Source: CAMYKD01 sp041617155
Lineage (GTDB): Bacteria; Pseudomonadota; Alphaproteobacteria; Kiloniellales; JAKSDN01
NCBI GenBank assembly: GCA_041617155.1
Contig: JBFJPL010000026.1
Span: 1 to 46,014, forward strand
DNA length: 46,014 nucleotides
Direction of reading: 5' to 3'
A program made the translations under genes and the position numbers. This document shows, one piece after another, positions 7,253 to 15,040 of the stretch (its first letter is position 1; every line of letters begins with the position of its first letter). The notes beneath the pieces are model-generated. The model was not told the origin of the DNA and made no database searches. It saw nothing but the letters and a program-made list of their open reading frames with translations.

Positions 7253-8410
7253 GTGGGCGGCTATGGCTGCATCCGTCGCCAGGGCCCCCAAGGGCTCTTG
7301 GTTCAACCTCAACGAAGAGGATTCGCCATCGCAAGCGTAACCCAGACAGAGCAGCCGGGCAGCTTGCCTAGTGCCACGGAACTATCGAACCAGGACGCGC
7401 GCGGTCTTGCCGCCCGCGTGAAGGCGTATGGCCTGCCGAGCTTGAGACGCAGTATCACGCAGCTGGTGATCACGGCGGCCGGCTTCGCCTTGCTGTGGCT
7501 CTTTATGTGGCTTTCGCTCGAGTACGGTTATTGGATTACTCTGCTGCTCGCGGTGCCCGCGGCTGGCCTGCTCGTCCGCTTTTTCATCATTCAGCACGAT
7601 TGCGGCCACGGGTCTTTCTTCAAGTCCCGCTTCGCCAACAATATCGTCGGACGGGCAATCGGTGTCCTTACGCTCACGCCTTACGATTATTGGCGCAATG
7701 CCCATGCGGTTCATCACGCGACCTCCGGCAACTTGGACCGCAGAGGTGTCGGCGACATCGACACCATGACAGTTCGCGAGTACCAGGGACTTTCAAGATG
7801 GCGGCGCTTCGCCTACCGCGCCTACCGGCATCCGCTCGTGCTTTTCGGCATTGGCCCGATCTACCTCTTCGTCCTGAAGCACCGTCTGCCGTTTGATCTG
7901 CCGTTGCTCAAGAAGGGCCTCTGGTTCAGCGTCATGGCGACGAATCTGGCGATCGTGGCACTGACGGTCGCCTTGGCGATGATGATCGGCACGGTCGACC
8001 TTCTGAAGGTCCAGATACCGGTCACCCTGCTGGCGTCGTCCATCGGGGTTTGGATGTTCTTCGTCCAGCATCAGTTCGAGGATTCCTATTGGCGCCACGA
8101 GGGCGATTGGAACTTTCATCAGGCATCGCTGCAGGGCAGCAGCTACTACAGCCTGCCGAGGGTGCTGCAGTGGTTCACTGCCAGCATCGGTATCCACCAT
8201 ATCCACCATCTGTGCAGTCGGATTCCGAACTACCGCCTGCAGGAATGCCTGGACGGCATTCCGGAGCTGAAGCAGGTAAGTCGGCTGACGCTTCGTGAGA
8301 GCCTGAAGTGCGCGAGGTTGAGCCTCTGGGACGAGGATATCGGCAGGATGGTCCGGTTCCGCGAGCTCAAGAAGGGCCAGACCGCTGACGGCGCCGCCGG
8401 CCGGTCATAG
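7253..8410 (+). CDS. membrane fatty acid desaturase
   Basis: Integral-membrane di-iron desaturase of the omega-6/omega-3-like family (up to 385 aa), introducing a double bond into acyl chains of membrane lipids. The three histidine boxes are present: HDCGHGSFF (about residue 116), HAVHHATSG (about 150) and HHIHHL (about 320). Two pairs of hydrophobic segments flank them (LVITAAGFALLWLFMWL and WITLLLAVPAAGLLVRFF; then two after residue 220). The start is doubtful: the GTG at 7253 gives about 35 residues that do not look like protein (Arg/Gln/Gly-rich), no ATG follows before the conserved region, and a short frame-shifted ORF (7263-7340) overlaps this stretch. TTG at 7298 or 7364 are alternatives. 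A terminator follows at 8444. Confidence 0.88.
   Translation: MGGYGCIRRQGPQGLLVQPQRRGFAIASVTQTEQPGSLPSATELSNQDARGLAARVKAYGLPSLRRSITQLVITAAGFALLWLFMWLSLEYGYWITLLLAVPAAGLLVRFFIIQHDCGHGSFFKSRFANNIVGRAIGVLTLTPYDYWRNAHAVHHATSGNLDRRGVGDIDTMTVREYQGLSRWRRFAYRAYRHPLVLFGIGPIYLFVLKHRLPFDLPLLKKGLWFSVMATNLAIVALTVALAMMIGTVDLLKVQIPVTLLASSIGVWMFFVQHQFEDSYWRHEGDWNFHQASLQGSSYYSLPRVLQWFTASIGIHHIHHLCSRIPNYRLQECLDGIPELKQVSRLTLRESLKCARLSLWDEDIGRMVRFRELKKGQTADGAAGRS
7263..7340 (+). CDS. possible 25-codon upstream ORF or displaced desaturase N terminus
   Basis: ATG at 7263 opens MAASVARAPKGSWFNLNEED and runs to a TAA at 7338-7340 in a different frame from the desaturase. Its composition looks more protein-like than the desaturase frame over the same bases. 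Either a leader peptide or the true N terminus separated from the body by a frameshift. Confidence 0.3.
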   Translation: MAASVARAPKGSWFNLNEEDSPSQA

Positions 8411-8443
8411 TTTAGCCTGCGGGCCGCGCGGCCTCCGCGCAGC

Positions 8444-8464
8444 AACCGAGCTCTTCGGTTTTTT
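8444..8464 (+). terminator. Rho-independent terminator of the desaturase gene
   Basis: AACCGA (8444-8449), loop GCTCT, TCGGTT (8455-8460), with the T-run extending to 8464. It lies 34 nt after the desaturase stop codon. Confidence 0.65.
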
Positions 8465-8570
8465 GGCAAAATTTTAGGGGCTTGGTGCCTCGATGTCGTT
8501 CGATGCACCCGATGCAGGTGTTTCGGCCACATCGGCCACATGGCTTGTCCGCACGGCAGGGAAAGCAGTT

Positions 8571-9248
8571 ATGGGCGACAGCGACACGGCGGCTCCCTCC
8601 CGGCCCCGCGCCAGGGGGGCCGATCAGCATCAAATGGCACCACAGCACCTTCGAAATCGCCCTGGTGTCGGTCCAGGCGCTGACCGCCGCGGTCACCACC
8701 TAGTCGGGGCAATCTATGTCCAGCAGGAACACGAGGACCGGCGCCAGGCGCGCATGACCCGTGCCTGGAACCTGATCCATTCGACCCAGGGCGAGTTTTT
8801 CTGCAACGTCGGCCAGGTCGAGGCGCTGCAATCGCTGTATGAGACCGGCGCCAATCTGCGCGAGATCAACATGTCGTCACGCTTTCTGCAGGGCATCCGG
8901 CTGCCCGGGGTGGATCGCTATCGGGCCAACTTCAGGCACAACAAACTCATGCAGGCCAACCTTCGCGGCGCGCGGCTGCGGCAGGTGTCGTTTGTCAGCG
9001 CCAACCTGACCGGAGCCGACCTGGCGGAAGCGGACCTGCGCGAGGCCAGTTTGGCGAGCTCGGATGTCTCCCACGCGCGGTTTCGCAATGCCGACTTCGA
9101 GGGCGCGATTCTGAGCGGCGCCAACCTGACCGGCGCCGATCTCACCGGGGCTCGCGGGCTGGTGGCGGAACAGATCGCCAAGTCATGCGCCGACCCGGCC
9201 GAGCCGCCGATTCTGCCGGCCGGCTTGCCGTCGCCGCCCGCCTGCTAG
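8571..9248 (+). CDS. pentapeptide-repeat protein, N-terminal membrane helix apparently disrupted by two compensating indels
   Basis: The C-terminal half (from about 8870) is a pentapeptide-repeat right-handed beta helix with units such as ANLTG ADLAE ADLRE. The frame open from ATG 8571 (AGGGA 9-13 nt upstream) encodes, from about residue 17 to 43, an unlikely Gln/His/Arg/Gly-rich stretch. In the +1 frame the same bases give ISIKWHHSTFEIALVSVQAL and then TAAVTT up to a TAG at 8701; rejoining the original frame continues LVGAIYVQQEHEDRR. Together that is a good transmembrane helix with a basic cytoplasmic flank. The switches coincide with a run of six G (8614-8619) and with CACCACC just before the TAG, so one extra G and one missing C would explain it. 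The original gene was probably a membrane-anchored pentapeptide protein. The longest frame could begin at 8493. Confidence 0.7.
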   Translation: MGDSDTAAPSRPRARGADQHQMAPQHLRNRPGVGPGADRRGHHLVGAIYVQQEHEDRRQARMTRAWNLIHSTQGEFFCNVGQVEALQSLYETGANLREINMSSRFLQGIRLPGVDRYRANFRHNKLMQANLRGARLRQVSFVSANLTGADLAEADLREASLASSDVSHARFRNADFEGAILSGANLTGADLTGARGLVAEQIAKSCADPAEPPILPAGLPSPPAC

Positions 9249-9290
9249 CCGGCGTTTCTCTCTTAAACATCTGAAATAAAACAAAAAACC

Positions 9291-9364
9291 TGGCTGGGGG
9301 ACCTGGATTCGAACCAGGGCTGCTCGGGTCAGAGCCGAGAGTTCTACCGCTAAACTATCCCCCA
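9291..9364 (-). tRNA. tRNA-Gln (anticodon CUG)
   Basis: On the minus strand the acceptor stem TGGGGGA pairs with TCCCCCA, followed by discriminator G and an encoded CCA. The D arm contains TAGTTTAGCGGTAGAA, the anticodon stem is CTCGG/CCGAG around the loop CTCTGAC (anticodon CTG, reading CAG), and the T arm is CCTGG-TTCGAAT-CCAGG. Total 74 nt. A T-rich stretch follows the CCA directly and may terminate transcription. Confidence 0.95.
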
Positions 9365-9413
9365 TTGGACGGGCCCGTGGGCCGCCGCGCCCGACTTGGT
9401 GTCACTCTCCCCT

Positions 9414-9443
9414 TATGTAGTCCCGACGGCCCCCGGATTGCAA
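9414..9443 (-). promoter_or_regulatory. possible tRNA-Gln promoter
   Basis: On the minus strand TTGCAA (9443-9438) is followed after 18 nt by TACATA (9419-9414), about 50 nt before the tRNA 5' end. The -35 is good and the -10 weak. Confidence 0.3.
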
Positions 9444-9577
9444 CCTGCATGGCGCAGTGGACGCCCTGGTGTCGCTGCCGGCTCTGGCCGCCCTGGCCCA
9501 ATTCGGTTTAGGATGGTCGCTCACGAGCAATCGCCGGTCGCCAGGTAGAACGACCGGCCCGCCTTGGGAGCGCGAGT

Positions 9578-10621
9578 TTGCCGGTGGTCAATGGACAGGG
9601 CGTGGCGGACCGACAGTTTCGGGGCGGAAATGGCCCGCTGCGGCACTCGGCCTATGGCGCGCTGGATCTGGGCACCAACAATTGCCGGCTGCTGATCGCC
9701 CGGCCGGCGGCCCACGGGTTTCGCGTGATCGATGCCTATTCGCGGATCGTGCGGCTTGGCCAAGGGCTCTCCGCAACCGGCCGGCTGTCGGAGGCGGCGA
9801 TGGCGCGCACCATCGAGGCGCTGGCCGTCTGTGCCGAGAAGATCCGCCGCCGCCGCGTCACGCGGCTGCGTGCCGTGGCCACCGAGGCGTGTCGACGCGC
9901 GGCCAACTGTGGGGAGTTTATCGAGCATGTCCGCCGCGCCACCGGGATCAAGCTCGAGATCATCTCCAACAGCGAGGAAGCCAGCCTGGCGTTACGCGGC
10001 TGCGCGCCGCTGCTCAGTCCGAAGCGGCCCCATGCCTTGATCTTCGACATCGGCGGCGGCAGCACGGAGGTGAACTGGATCGAGGTCACGCCTGACGAGA
10101 CCTGGCCGGCCCAGGCGGTGCCGCGGCCCATTGCCTGGCATTCCGTGCCGATCGGCGTGGTTACCCTGGCCGAGGCCTATGGCGGCCACGACATCGCCGT
10201 CCGGACCTATGAAAAGATGGTCGACGAGGTGACGGCCGCGCTCTTGCCCTTCGAGGCGGAACACGACCTGGCCGGTCCGGTCGGACGAAACCAGGTCCAG
10301 ATGCTGGGGACCTCGGGGACGGTGACCACGCTGGCCGGGGTTCACAAGAGGCTGGCGCGCTATAGCCGGACGCGCGTCGACGGTGCCCACCTCGACTTCA
10401 ATACGATCTCCGCCCTGAGCCGGCGGATCGCCGGCATGAGCTACGACGCGCGCGCCGAACATCCCTGTATCGGTCCCGAGCGTGCCGACATGGTGGTGGC
10501 GGGTTGTGCCATATTGGACGCGATCTGCCGGATCTGGCCGGTCGGCCGTTTGCGGGTCGCCGATCGCGGCCTGCGTGAGGGCATTCTGTTCAACTTGATG
10601 TACGAGCGGGCCGCGGGGTGA
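9578..10621 (+). CDS. Ppx/GppA-family exopolyphosphatase / pppGpp phosphatase
   Basis: A protein of up to 347 aa with the ASKHA-fold phosphatase signatures: ALDLGTNNCRLLIA (phosphate 1 loop, about residue 28), VATEACRRAANC (about 100), IFDIGGGSTEVNWIE (phosphate 2, about 155) and LGTSGTVTTLAG (adenosine-like motif, about 250). It hydrolyses terminal phosphates of polyphosphate or pppGpp. At about 350 aa it is the short form found in alphaproteobacteria and lacks the C-terminal HD-like domain of E. coli Ppx. The 5' end is uncertain: TTG at 9578, GTG at 9584 or GTG at 9602. Its stop overlaps the GTG start of rlmE by 4 nt, so the two are cotranscribed and probably translationally coupled. Confidence 0.88.
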   Translation: MPVVNGQGVADRQFRGGNGPLRHSAYGALDLGTNNCRLLIARPAAHGFRVIDAYSRIVRLGQGLSATGRLSEAAMARTIEALAVCAEKIRRRRVTRLRAVATEACRRAANCGEFIEHVRRATGIKLEIISNSEEASLALRGCAPLLSPKRPHALIFDIGGGSTEVNWIEVTPDETWPAQAVPRPIAWHSVPIGVVTLAEAYGGHDIAVRTYEKMVDEVTAALLPFEAEHDLAGPVGRNQVQMLGTSGTVTTLAGVHKRLARYSRTRVDGAHLDFNTISALSRRIAGMSYDARAEHPCIGPERADMVVAGCAILDAICRIWPVGRLRVADRGLREGILFNLMYERAAG

Positions 10622-11343
10622 GCGGCGGTGCCGGGCGGCGGGGCAGAGGCGGCCGGTCGGGCCGGCCCCGGGCCGGCGGCGGTCGCGACCTGACGGTCCG
10701 GGTCGAGACCGCCAAGCGACGCTCGAGCGCCTCGACCCGTTGGCTGCAGCGCCAGTTGAACGATCCCTACGTGAAGCAGGCCAAGCGGCACGGCTACCGC
10801 TCCCGGGCGGCCTTCAAGCTGATCGAGATGGACGACAAGCTGGGCCTGCTCAAACGCGGCGCCCGGGTGGTCGATCTGGGCGCCGCGCCGGGTGGCTGGA
10901 GCCAGGTCGCGGTCGAGCGCTGCGGGCCCGCCGGCCGGGTCGTCGGCATCGACCTGATCGAGATCGAGCCGCTGGACGGTGCGCTCTTCCTGCAGGGCGA
11001 CTTCCTCGACGAAGCCGCGACCGGGCGTTTGACCGAGGCGCTCGGCGGACCGGCCGACCTCGTGCTGTCCGACATGGCGGCCCCGGCAACCGGCCATGCC
11101 GGCACCGACCACCTACGCATCATGGCGCTGGCCGAGGCAGCGTTGGCCTTTGCCGAGGAGGTCCTGGCCCCGGGCGGGGCCTTCGTCGCCAAGGTGCTGC
11201 AGGGCGGCACCGAGCGCGACCTGCTCGACCGGCTCAAGCGCGGATTCGCCAAGGTGCGGCATATCAAGCCGCCGGCCAGCCGCAAGGATTCGGCCGAGCT
11301 CTACGTCGTGGCGACCGGATACCGAGGCGCCGCCAAGGCTTGA
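10618..11343 (+). CDS. rlmE: 23S rRNA (uridine-2'-O-) methyltransferase RlmE (FtsJ/RrmJ)
   Basis: A 241-aa SAM-dependent methyltransferase that 2'-O-methylates U2552 (E. coli numbering) in the A loop of 23S rRNA. Motifs: GYRSRAAFKLIEMDDK with the catalytic Lys, SAM-binding VVDLGAAPGGWSQVA, LSDMAAPATGH with the catalytic Asp, FVAKVLQGG with the second Lys and SAELYVVATG with the Glu, giving the K-D-K-E tetrad. The N terminus has about 30 extra Arg/Gly-rich residues before the conserved core, as is common in alphaproteobacterial homologues. It begins with GTG inside the ppx stop (GTGA overlap). Confidence 0.95.
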   Translation: MSGGAGRRGRGGRSGRPRAGGGRDLTVRVETAKRRSSASTRWLQRQLNDPYVKQAKRHGYRSRAAFKLIEMDDKLGLLKRGARVVDLGAAPGGWSQVAVERCGPAGRVVGIDLIEIEPLDGALFLQGDFLDEAATGRLTEALGGPADLVLSDMAAPATGHAGTDHLRIMALAEAALAFAEEVLAPGGAFVAKVLQGGTERDLLDRLKRGFAKVRHIKPPASRKDSAELYVVATGYRGAAKA

Positions 11344-11385
11344 TCGCGGGCCGAGTTTGCGCCGCCCGGATCCCCTGCAATTCCC

Positions 11386-11413
11386 TTGGCTTTGCAATGC
11401 CGATGTGTATGAT
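11386..11413 (+). promoter_or_regulatory. candidate sigma-70 promoter for guaB
   Basis: TTGGCT (11386-11391), 16-nt spacer, TATGAT (11408-11413). The -10 matches the consensus at 5 of 6 bases. It would give a leader of about 37 nt before the ATG at 11457. Confidence 0.55.
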
Positions 11414-11456
11414 GACGCGCCAATCAATGATCGGGCTTTGGTCCCAAGGGGTTGGC

Positions 11457-12920
11457 ATGGAGATCCGCGAAGCGCTCACGTTCGACGACGTTCTCCTCGA
11501 GCCTGCGGAATCCGCCGTCCTGCCGAATGAGACAGATACCCGCACCCGCCTGACGGCCTCGATCGAGCTCGGCATCCCATTGCTTTCGGCCGCCATGGAT
11601 ACGGTGACCGAGAGCGGCCTGGCGATCGCCATGGCCCAGGCCGGCGGTATGGGCGTAATCCACAAGAACATGGAAGTCGCCGCCCAGGCCGAGGAGGTGC
11701 GCCGGGTCAAGAAGTTCGAAAGCGGCATGGTCATCAATCCCGTAACCATCCATCCGGACGAGCCGCTGGCCAACGCGCTGGCTCTGATGGAAAGCTGGGG
11801 CATCTCCGGCATTCCCGTGGTCGAACGCAAGTCCGGCCCGCTGGTCGGCATCGTGACCAACCGGGACGTGCGCTTCGCCCAGGACAGCCGGCAGCCGATC
11901 AGCGAGCTGATGACCCGGGATAACCTGATCACGGTCAAGGAAGGCGTGTGCCGAGACGAGGCCAAGCGCCTGCTGCACCAGCACCGGATTGAAAAGCTGC
12001 TGGTGGTCGACGATGACCATCGCTGCATCGGCCTGATCACCGTCAAGGACATCGAAAAGGCCGAGGCCCACCCGCACGCCTGCAAGGACGAGAAGGGCCG
12101 GTTACGCACGGCCGCCGCAACCGGGGTCGGCACGGACGGCCTGGCCCGGGCCGAGGCCCTGTTGGCGGCCGAGGTCGATGTCATCGTGGTCGACACGGCG
12201 CACGGTCATTCGGCCGGCGTGATGGATGCCGTCGAGGCGGTCAAGCGCCTGTCCAACGCCGCCCAGGTGGTGGCCGGCAATGTCGCCACCGCCGAGGCCG
12301 CCCGGGCGCTGATCGATCACGGGGTCGACGCGGTCAAGGTCGGCATCGGTCCGGGCTCGATCTGCACCACCCGCGTCGTCGCCGGGGTCGGCGTGCCACA
12401 GCTCACCGCGCTGATCGACACGGTCGAGGTCTGCCGCAAGCACGGCACGCCGGTGATCGCCGATGGCGGCATCAAGTACTCTGGCGACCTCGCCAAGGCA
12501 ATCGCCGCCGGTGCCGACTGCGCGATGATCGGCTCGCTGTTGGCGGGCACCGACGAAAGCCCGGGCGAGGTGTTTCTCTACCAAGGCCGCTCCTACAAGG
12601 CCTATCGCGGCATGGGCTCGCTCGGTGCCATGGCGCGCGGCTCCGCTGACCGCTATTTCCAACAGGAAGTGGCCGATCAGCTGAAGCTGGTGCCCGAGGG
12701 CGTTGAGGGCCGGGTGCCCTACAAGGGGCCGGTCGGCAACATCATCCACCAGTTGATCGGCGGCCTGCGCGCCGCCATGGGGTATACCGGCAACGCCACG
12801 CTGGCCGATATGCAGCAAGGTTGCCGCTTCCTCAGGATCAGCGGCGCCGGCCTGCGCGAGGGGCACGTTCACAATGTCGCAATCACCCGCGAAGCACCGA
12901 ACTACCGCGACGAAGTTTGA
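11457..12920 (+). CDS. guaB: inosine-5'-monophosphate dehydrogenase
   Basis: A 487-aa enzyme of normal length that oxidises IMP to XMP with NAD+, the committed step to GMP. The N terminus MEIREALTFDDVLLEP and SAAMDTVTESGLAIAMA are typical. Two CBS domains lie between about residues 95 and 205. The catalytic loop GIGPGSICTTRVVAGVG carries the active-site Cys, followed by DGGIKYSGDLAKA and YRGMGSLGAM. The reading frame is open upstream, but ATG 11457 has AAGGGG 7 nt before it and gives the standard N terminus. guaA, which uses XMP, lies 3.6 kb downstream on the same strand, with a methylase, a GNAT gene and the oppositely oriented creD between. Confidence 0.97.
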   Translation: MEIREALTFDDVLLEPAESAVLPNETDTRTRLTASIELGIPLLSAAMDTVTESGLAIAMAQAGGMGVIHKNMEVAAQAEEVRRVKKFESGMVINPVTIHPDEPLANALALMESWGISGIPVVERKSGPLVGIVTNRDVRFAQDSRQPISELMTRDNLITVKEGVCRDEAKRLLHQHRIEKLLVVDDDHRCIGLITVKDIEKAEAHPHACKDEKGRLRTAAATGVGTDGLARAEALLAAEVDVIVVDTAHGHSAGVMDAVEAVKRLSNAAQVVAGNVATAEAARALIDHGVDAVKVGIGPGSICTTRVVAGVGVPQLTALIDTVEVCRKHGTPVIADGGIKYSGDLAKAIAAGADCAMIGSLLAGTDESPGEVFLYQGRSYKAYRGMGSLGAMARGSADRYFQQEVADQLKLVPEGVEGRVPYKGPVGNIIHQLIGGLRAAMGYTGNATLADMQQGCRFLRISGAGLREGHVHNVAITREAPNYRDEV

Positions 12921-12983
12921 GGGTGATTTCGGCCTTTGCACACCTGGTGGTTTCATTCTAACACTTGATGGCGCGCCGCTGTC

Positions 12984-13026
12984 ACTGCCGGACCCCGCTT
13001 CGCGCCCTGCTACGCAGCCCGGCAAT
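12984..13026 (+). repeat. imperfect intergenic palindrome
   Basis: ACTGCCGG (12984-12991) and CCGGCAAT (13019-13026) pair except for one G-T position, around a 27-nt loop that itself contains a weak inverted repeat. Its reverse strand reads like the intergenic palindromes of many alphaproteobacterial genomes. Confidence 0.45.
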
Positions 13027-13049
13027 CCAGAGGCGGCCGGCAACCACGG

Positions 13050-13072
13050 ATGCTCGGGTGAAGCCCGAGCAT
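13050..13072 (+). repeat. perfect palindromic repeat ATGCTCGGG/CCCGAGCAT
   Basis: ATGCTCGGG (13050-13058), loop TGAAG, CCCGAGCAT (13064-13072): a perfect 9-bp stem without a T-run. It follows the 12984-13026 palindrome directly. I recognise this motif type as a dispersed intergenic element in alphaproteobacteria rather than a terminator. Confidence 0.55.
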
Positions 13073-13151
13073 GACAAAGGTAGGCGATGTTCAAAGCTCT
13101 GGTACTCATGTGTCAGAACCGAACCGCTCGTTGCTTTGACGGGTTCGCCCC

Positions 13152-14465
13152 ATGACCCCGGCTGCCCGAATCGAGGCTGCAATCGACCTGCTCGCTCGGA
13201 TCGACGCCATGGAGGCGCCGGCGGACGGCTTGGCGCGCGGCTTCTTCCGCAGGCGGCGCTATATCGGCGCCAAGGACCGCCGGGCGATCGCCGATCTGGT
13301 CTATGGCGTGACCCGACGACGGGCCCGGCTCGACTGGTGGATCGAAAAGGTCGGCACCGCGGTCGAGGGCGCGCGGGGCCGCGTCATTGCCGACATTGCC
13401 CTAGTCGGAGGGCGGGAGGCGGCCGACATGACCGCCCTGTTTGACGGTGGCCGCTATCATCCGCCCGCCCTGACGCCGGAAGAACAGGCGCTGGCGCAAG
13501 CGCTTCAAGGCCAAGCACTCGACGATCCGGCGCAGCCCGATTGGGTGCGCGGCGAACTGCCGGCGTGGCTGCTGCCCCGTTTTCAAGAAGCCTTCGGCGC
13601 CGACCTGGAGAATGAACTGGCGGCCCTGGCACGGGAGGCGCCGCTCGACCTCAGGGTCAACCGGCTCAAGGTGAGTCGCGCCGCGGCCGCCGCCGCCCTG
13701 GCCGCCGAAGGCATCGAGGCGCGGCCGACGCCGCTCTCGCCGCTCGGCTTGCGGGTCGAAAGGCGCCACACCCTGCCGGCGCTGGCGGCCTTCCGGGACG
13801 GCCTGATCGAGGTCCAGGACGAGGGTTCGCAGCTGGTGGCCCTGCTGTGCGACGCCCGGCCGGGACAAGCCGTCGCGGATATCTGTGCCGGGGCAGGCGG
13901 CAAGACCCTGGCGCTGGCGGCCGCCATGGAGGAAAGTGGCCGTCTGGTGGCGCTCGACCGCGATGTCCGGCGCCTGGAACGAGCCCGCCCCCGTTTGGCC
14001 AGGGCTGGGGTTGTGAACGCCGAACTGCGACGGTTGGAAGGGCCGGAAGACACCTGGCTGGCGGAAAACGCGGGCGCCTTCGACCGGGTCCTGGTCGACG
14101 CCCCTTGCACCGGTTCGGGTGCCTGGCGGCGGCACCCGGACGCCCGATGGCAGCTGAACGAGGCAACCTTGGAGCGCTATCTCGTGGCGCAGGCGGAGAG
14201 CCTGGAACTGGCGGTTAGGCTGGTGGCGCCGGGCGGCCGTTTGATCTACGCGACCTGCTCGCTGCTGCCGGAGGAGAACGGCCGGCAGGTGGCGCGTTTC
14301 CGGGCGGCCCATCCGGACTTTGTGCCACTTCCCATGGCGGAGGTCTGGGCCGCGACCCTGGGCGGCGATTGTCTGTCGTCTGATGCCGACCTGCTGCTGA
14401 CACCGGCGCGGCATGGCTGTGACGGCTTTTTCGTCGCCGTGCTGCGGCGCGAGGTTGGCCCATGA
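13152..14465 (+). CDS. RsmB/NOP-family RNA (cytosine-C5-)methyltransferase
   Basis: A 437-aa protein built like RsmB, which makes m5C967 in 16S rRNA. There is an N-terminal NusB-like helical region (about 1-130), an RNA-binding linker with LDLRVNRLKVSRAAA (about 160), and a Rossmann methylase with EVQDEGSQLVA, SAM-binding ADICAGAGGKTLALAA (about 238), DAPCTGSGAWRRHPD (first Cys) and YATCSLLPEEN (catalytic Cys, about 375). All catalytic residues are present. The ATG at 13152 has only a weak Shine-Dalgarno. Its stop overlaps the next ATG by 4 nt (ATGA). Distinguishing RsmB from its alphaproteobacterial paralogues needs a phylogeny. Confidence 0.9.
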   Translation: MTPAARIEAAIDLLARIDAMEAPADGLARGFFRRRRYIGAKDRRAIADLVYGVTRRRARLDWWIEKVGTAVEGARGRVIADIALVGGREAADMTALFDGGRYHPPALTPEEQALAQALQGQALDDPAQPDWVRGELPAWLLPRFQEAFGADLENELAALAREAPLDLRVNRLKVSRAAAAAALAAEGIEARPTPLSPLGLRVERRHTLPALAAFRDGLIEVQDEGSQLVALLCDARPGQAVADICAGAGGKTLALAAAMEESGRLVALDRDVRRLERARPRLARAGVVNAELRRLEGPEDTWLAENAGAFDRVLVDAPCTGSGAWRRHPDARWQLNEATLERYLVAQAESLELAVRLVAPGGRLIYATCSLLPEENGRQVARFRAAHPDFVPLPMAEVWAATLGGDCLSSDADLLLTPARHGCDGFFVAVLRREVGP

Positions 14466-15004
14466 GCCCGGTCCGCATCCGTGCCGCCCGGCCGTCCGAT
14501 GCGCCGGCGATCGCCAAGGTTCACGTCGAAACCTGGCGCGCCACCTACGCCGGTCTGGTGCCCGACAACTATCTGGTCGGCATGAGCGAAAAGGGCCAGA
14601 CCTTCGTCTGGCGAAAGCTATTGGCCCGTCCCGCCCGGACCGAAACGGTGCTGGTCGCCCAAGCGCCGGACCGCGGGCCGGTGGTCGGCTTTGGCAGCTA
14701 TGGCCGGGCGCGCCCTTCGGGGCTGTCCTATGGCGGCGAGATCTACACGCTCTACGTGGCGGTCGACTGGCAAGGCCAGGGTATCGGCCGGCGATTGCTG
14801 TCCGGGCTTTTCGGCGGGCTGGTCGAGGCCAGGGTGAGCGATGCCTTCCTCTGGGTCCTGACCGGCAACCCGACCCGGTTCTTCTACGAGGCTATGGGCG
14901 GCACGCGCGCGGCGACCCGTCAGGAAACTTTCGCCGGGACGCTGTTGGACGAAACCGCCTATGCCTGGCCGGACCTGAAGGCCTGGCTCGCGGTCAAGTC
15001 CTGA
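14462..15004 (+). CDS. GNAT-family N-acetyltransferase
   Basis: A 180-aa single GNAT domain. The N terminus VRIRAARPSDAPAIAKVHVE and WRATYAGLVPDNYL are typical of the family. The acetyl-CoA pyrophosphate loop is VDWQGQGIGRRLL (about residue 105), preceded by the beta-4 strand IYTLYVAV and followed by LWVLTGNPTRFFYEAMGG. The substrate is unknown. It overlaps the RsmB-type gene by 4 nt and is therefore in the same operon. It converges on creD with 36 bp between the stop codons. Confidence 0.88.
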   Translation: MSPVRIRAARPSDAPAIAKVHVETWRATYAGLVPDNYLVGMSEKGQTFVWRKLLARPARTETVLVAQAPDRGPVVGFGSYGRARPSGLSYGGEIYTLYVAVDWQGQGIGRRLLSGLFGGLVEARVSDAFLWVLTGNPTRFFYEAMGGTRAATRQETFAGTLLDETAYAWPDLKAWLAVKS

Positions 15005-15040
15005 CACGGCTAGGGGGTGCCATATGTCTGATTCAGACCA

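Noticed and set aside
9291..9364. tRNA-Gln as an integration site
   Set aside because: No integrase, no duplicated tRNA 3' end and no change of gene type next to it.
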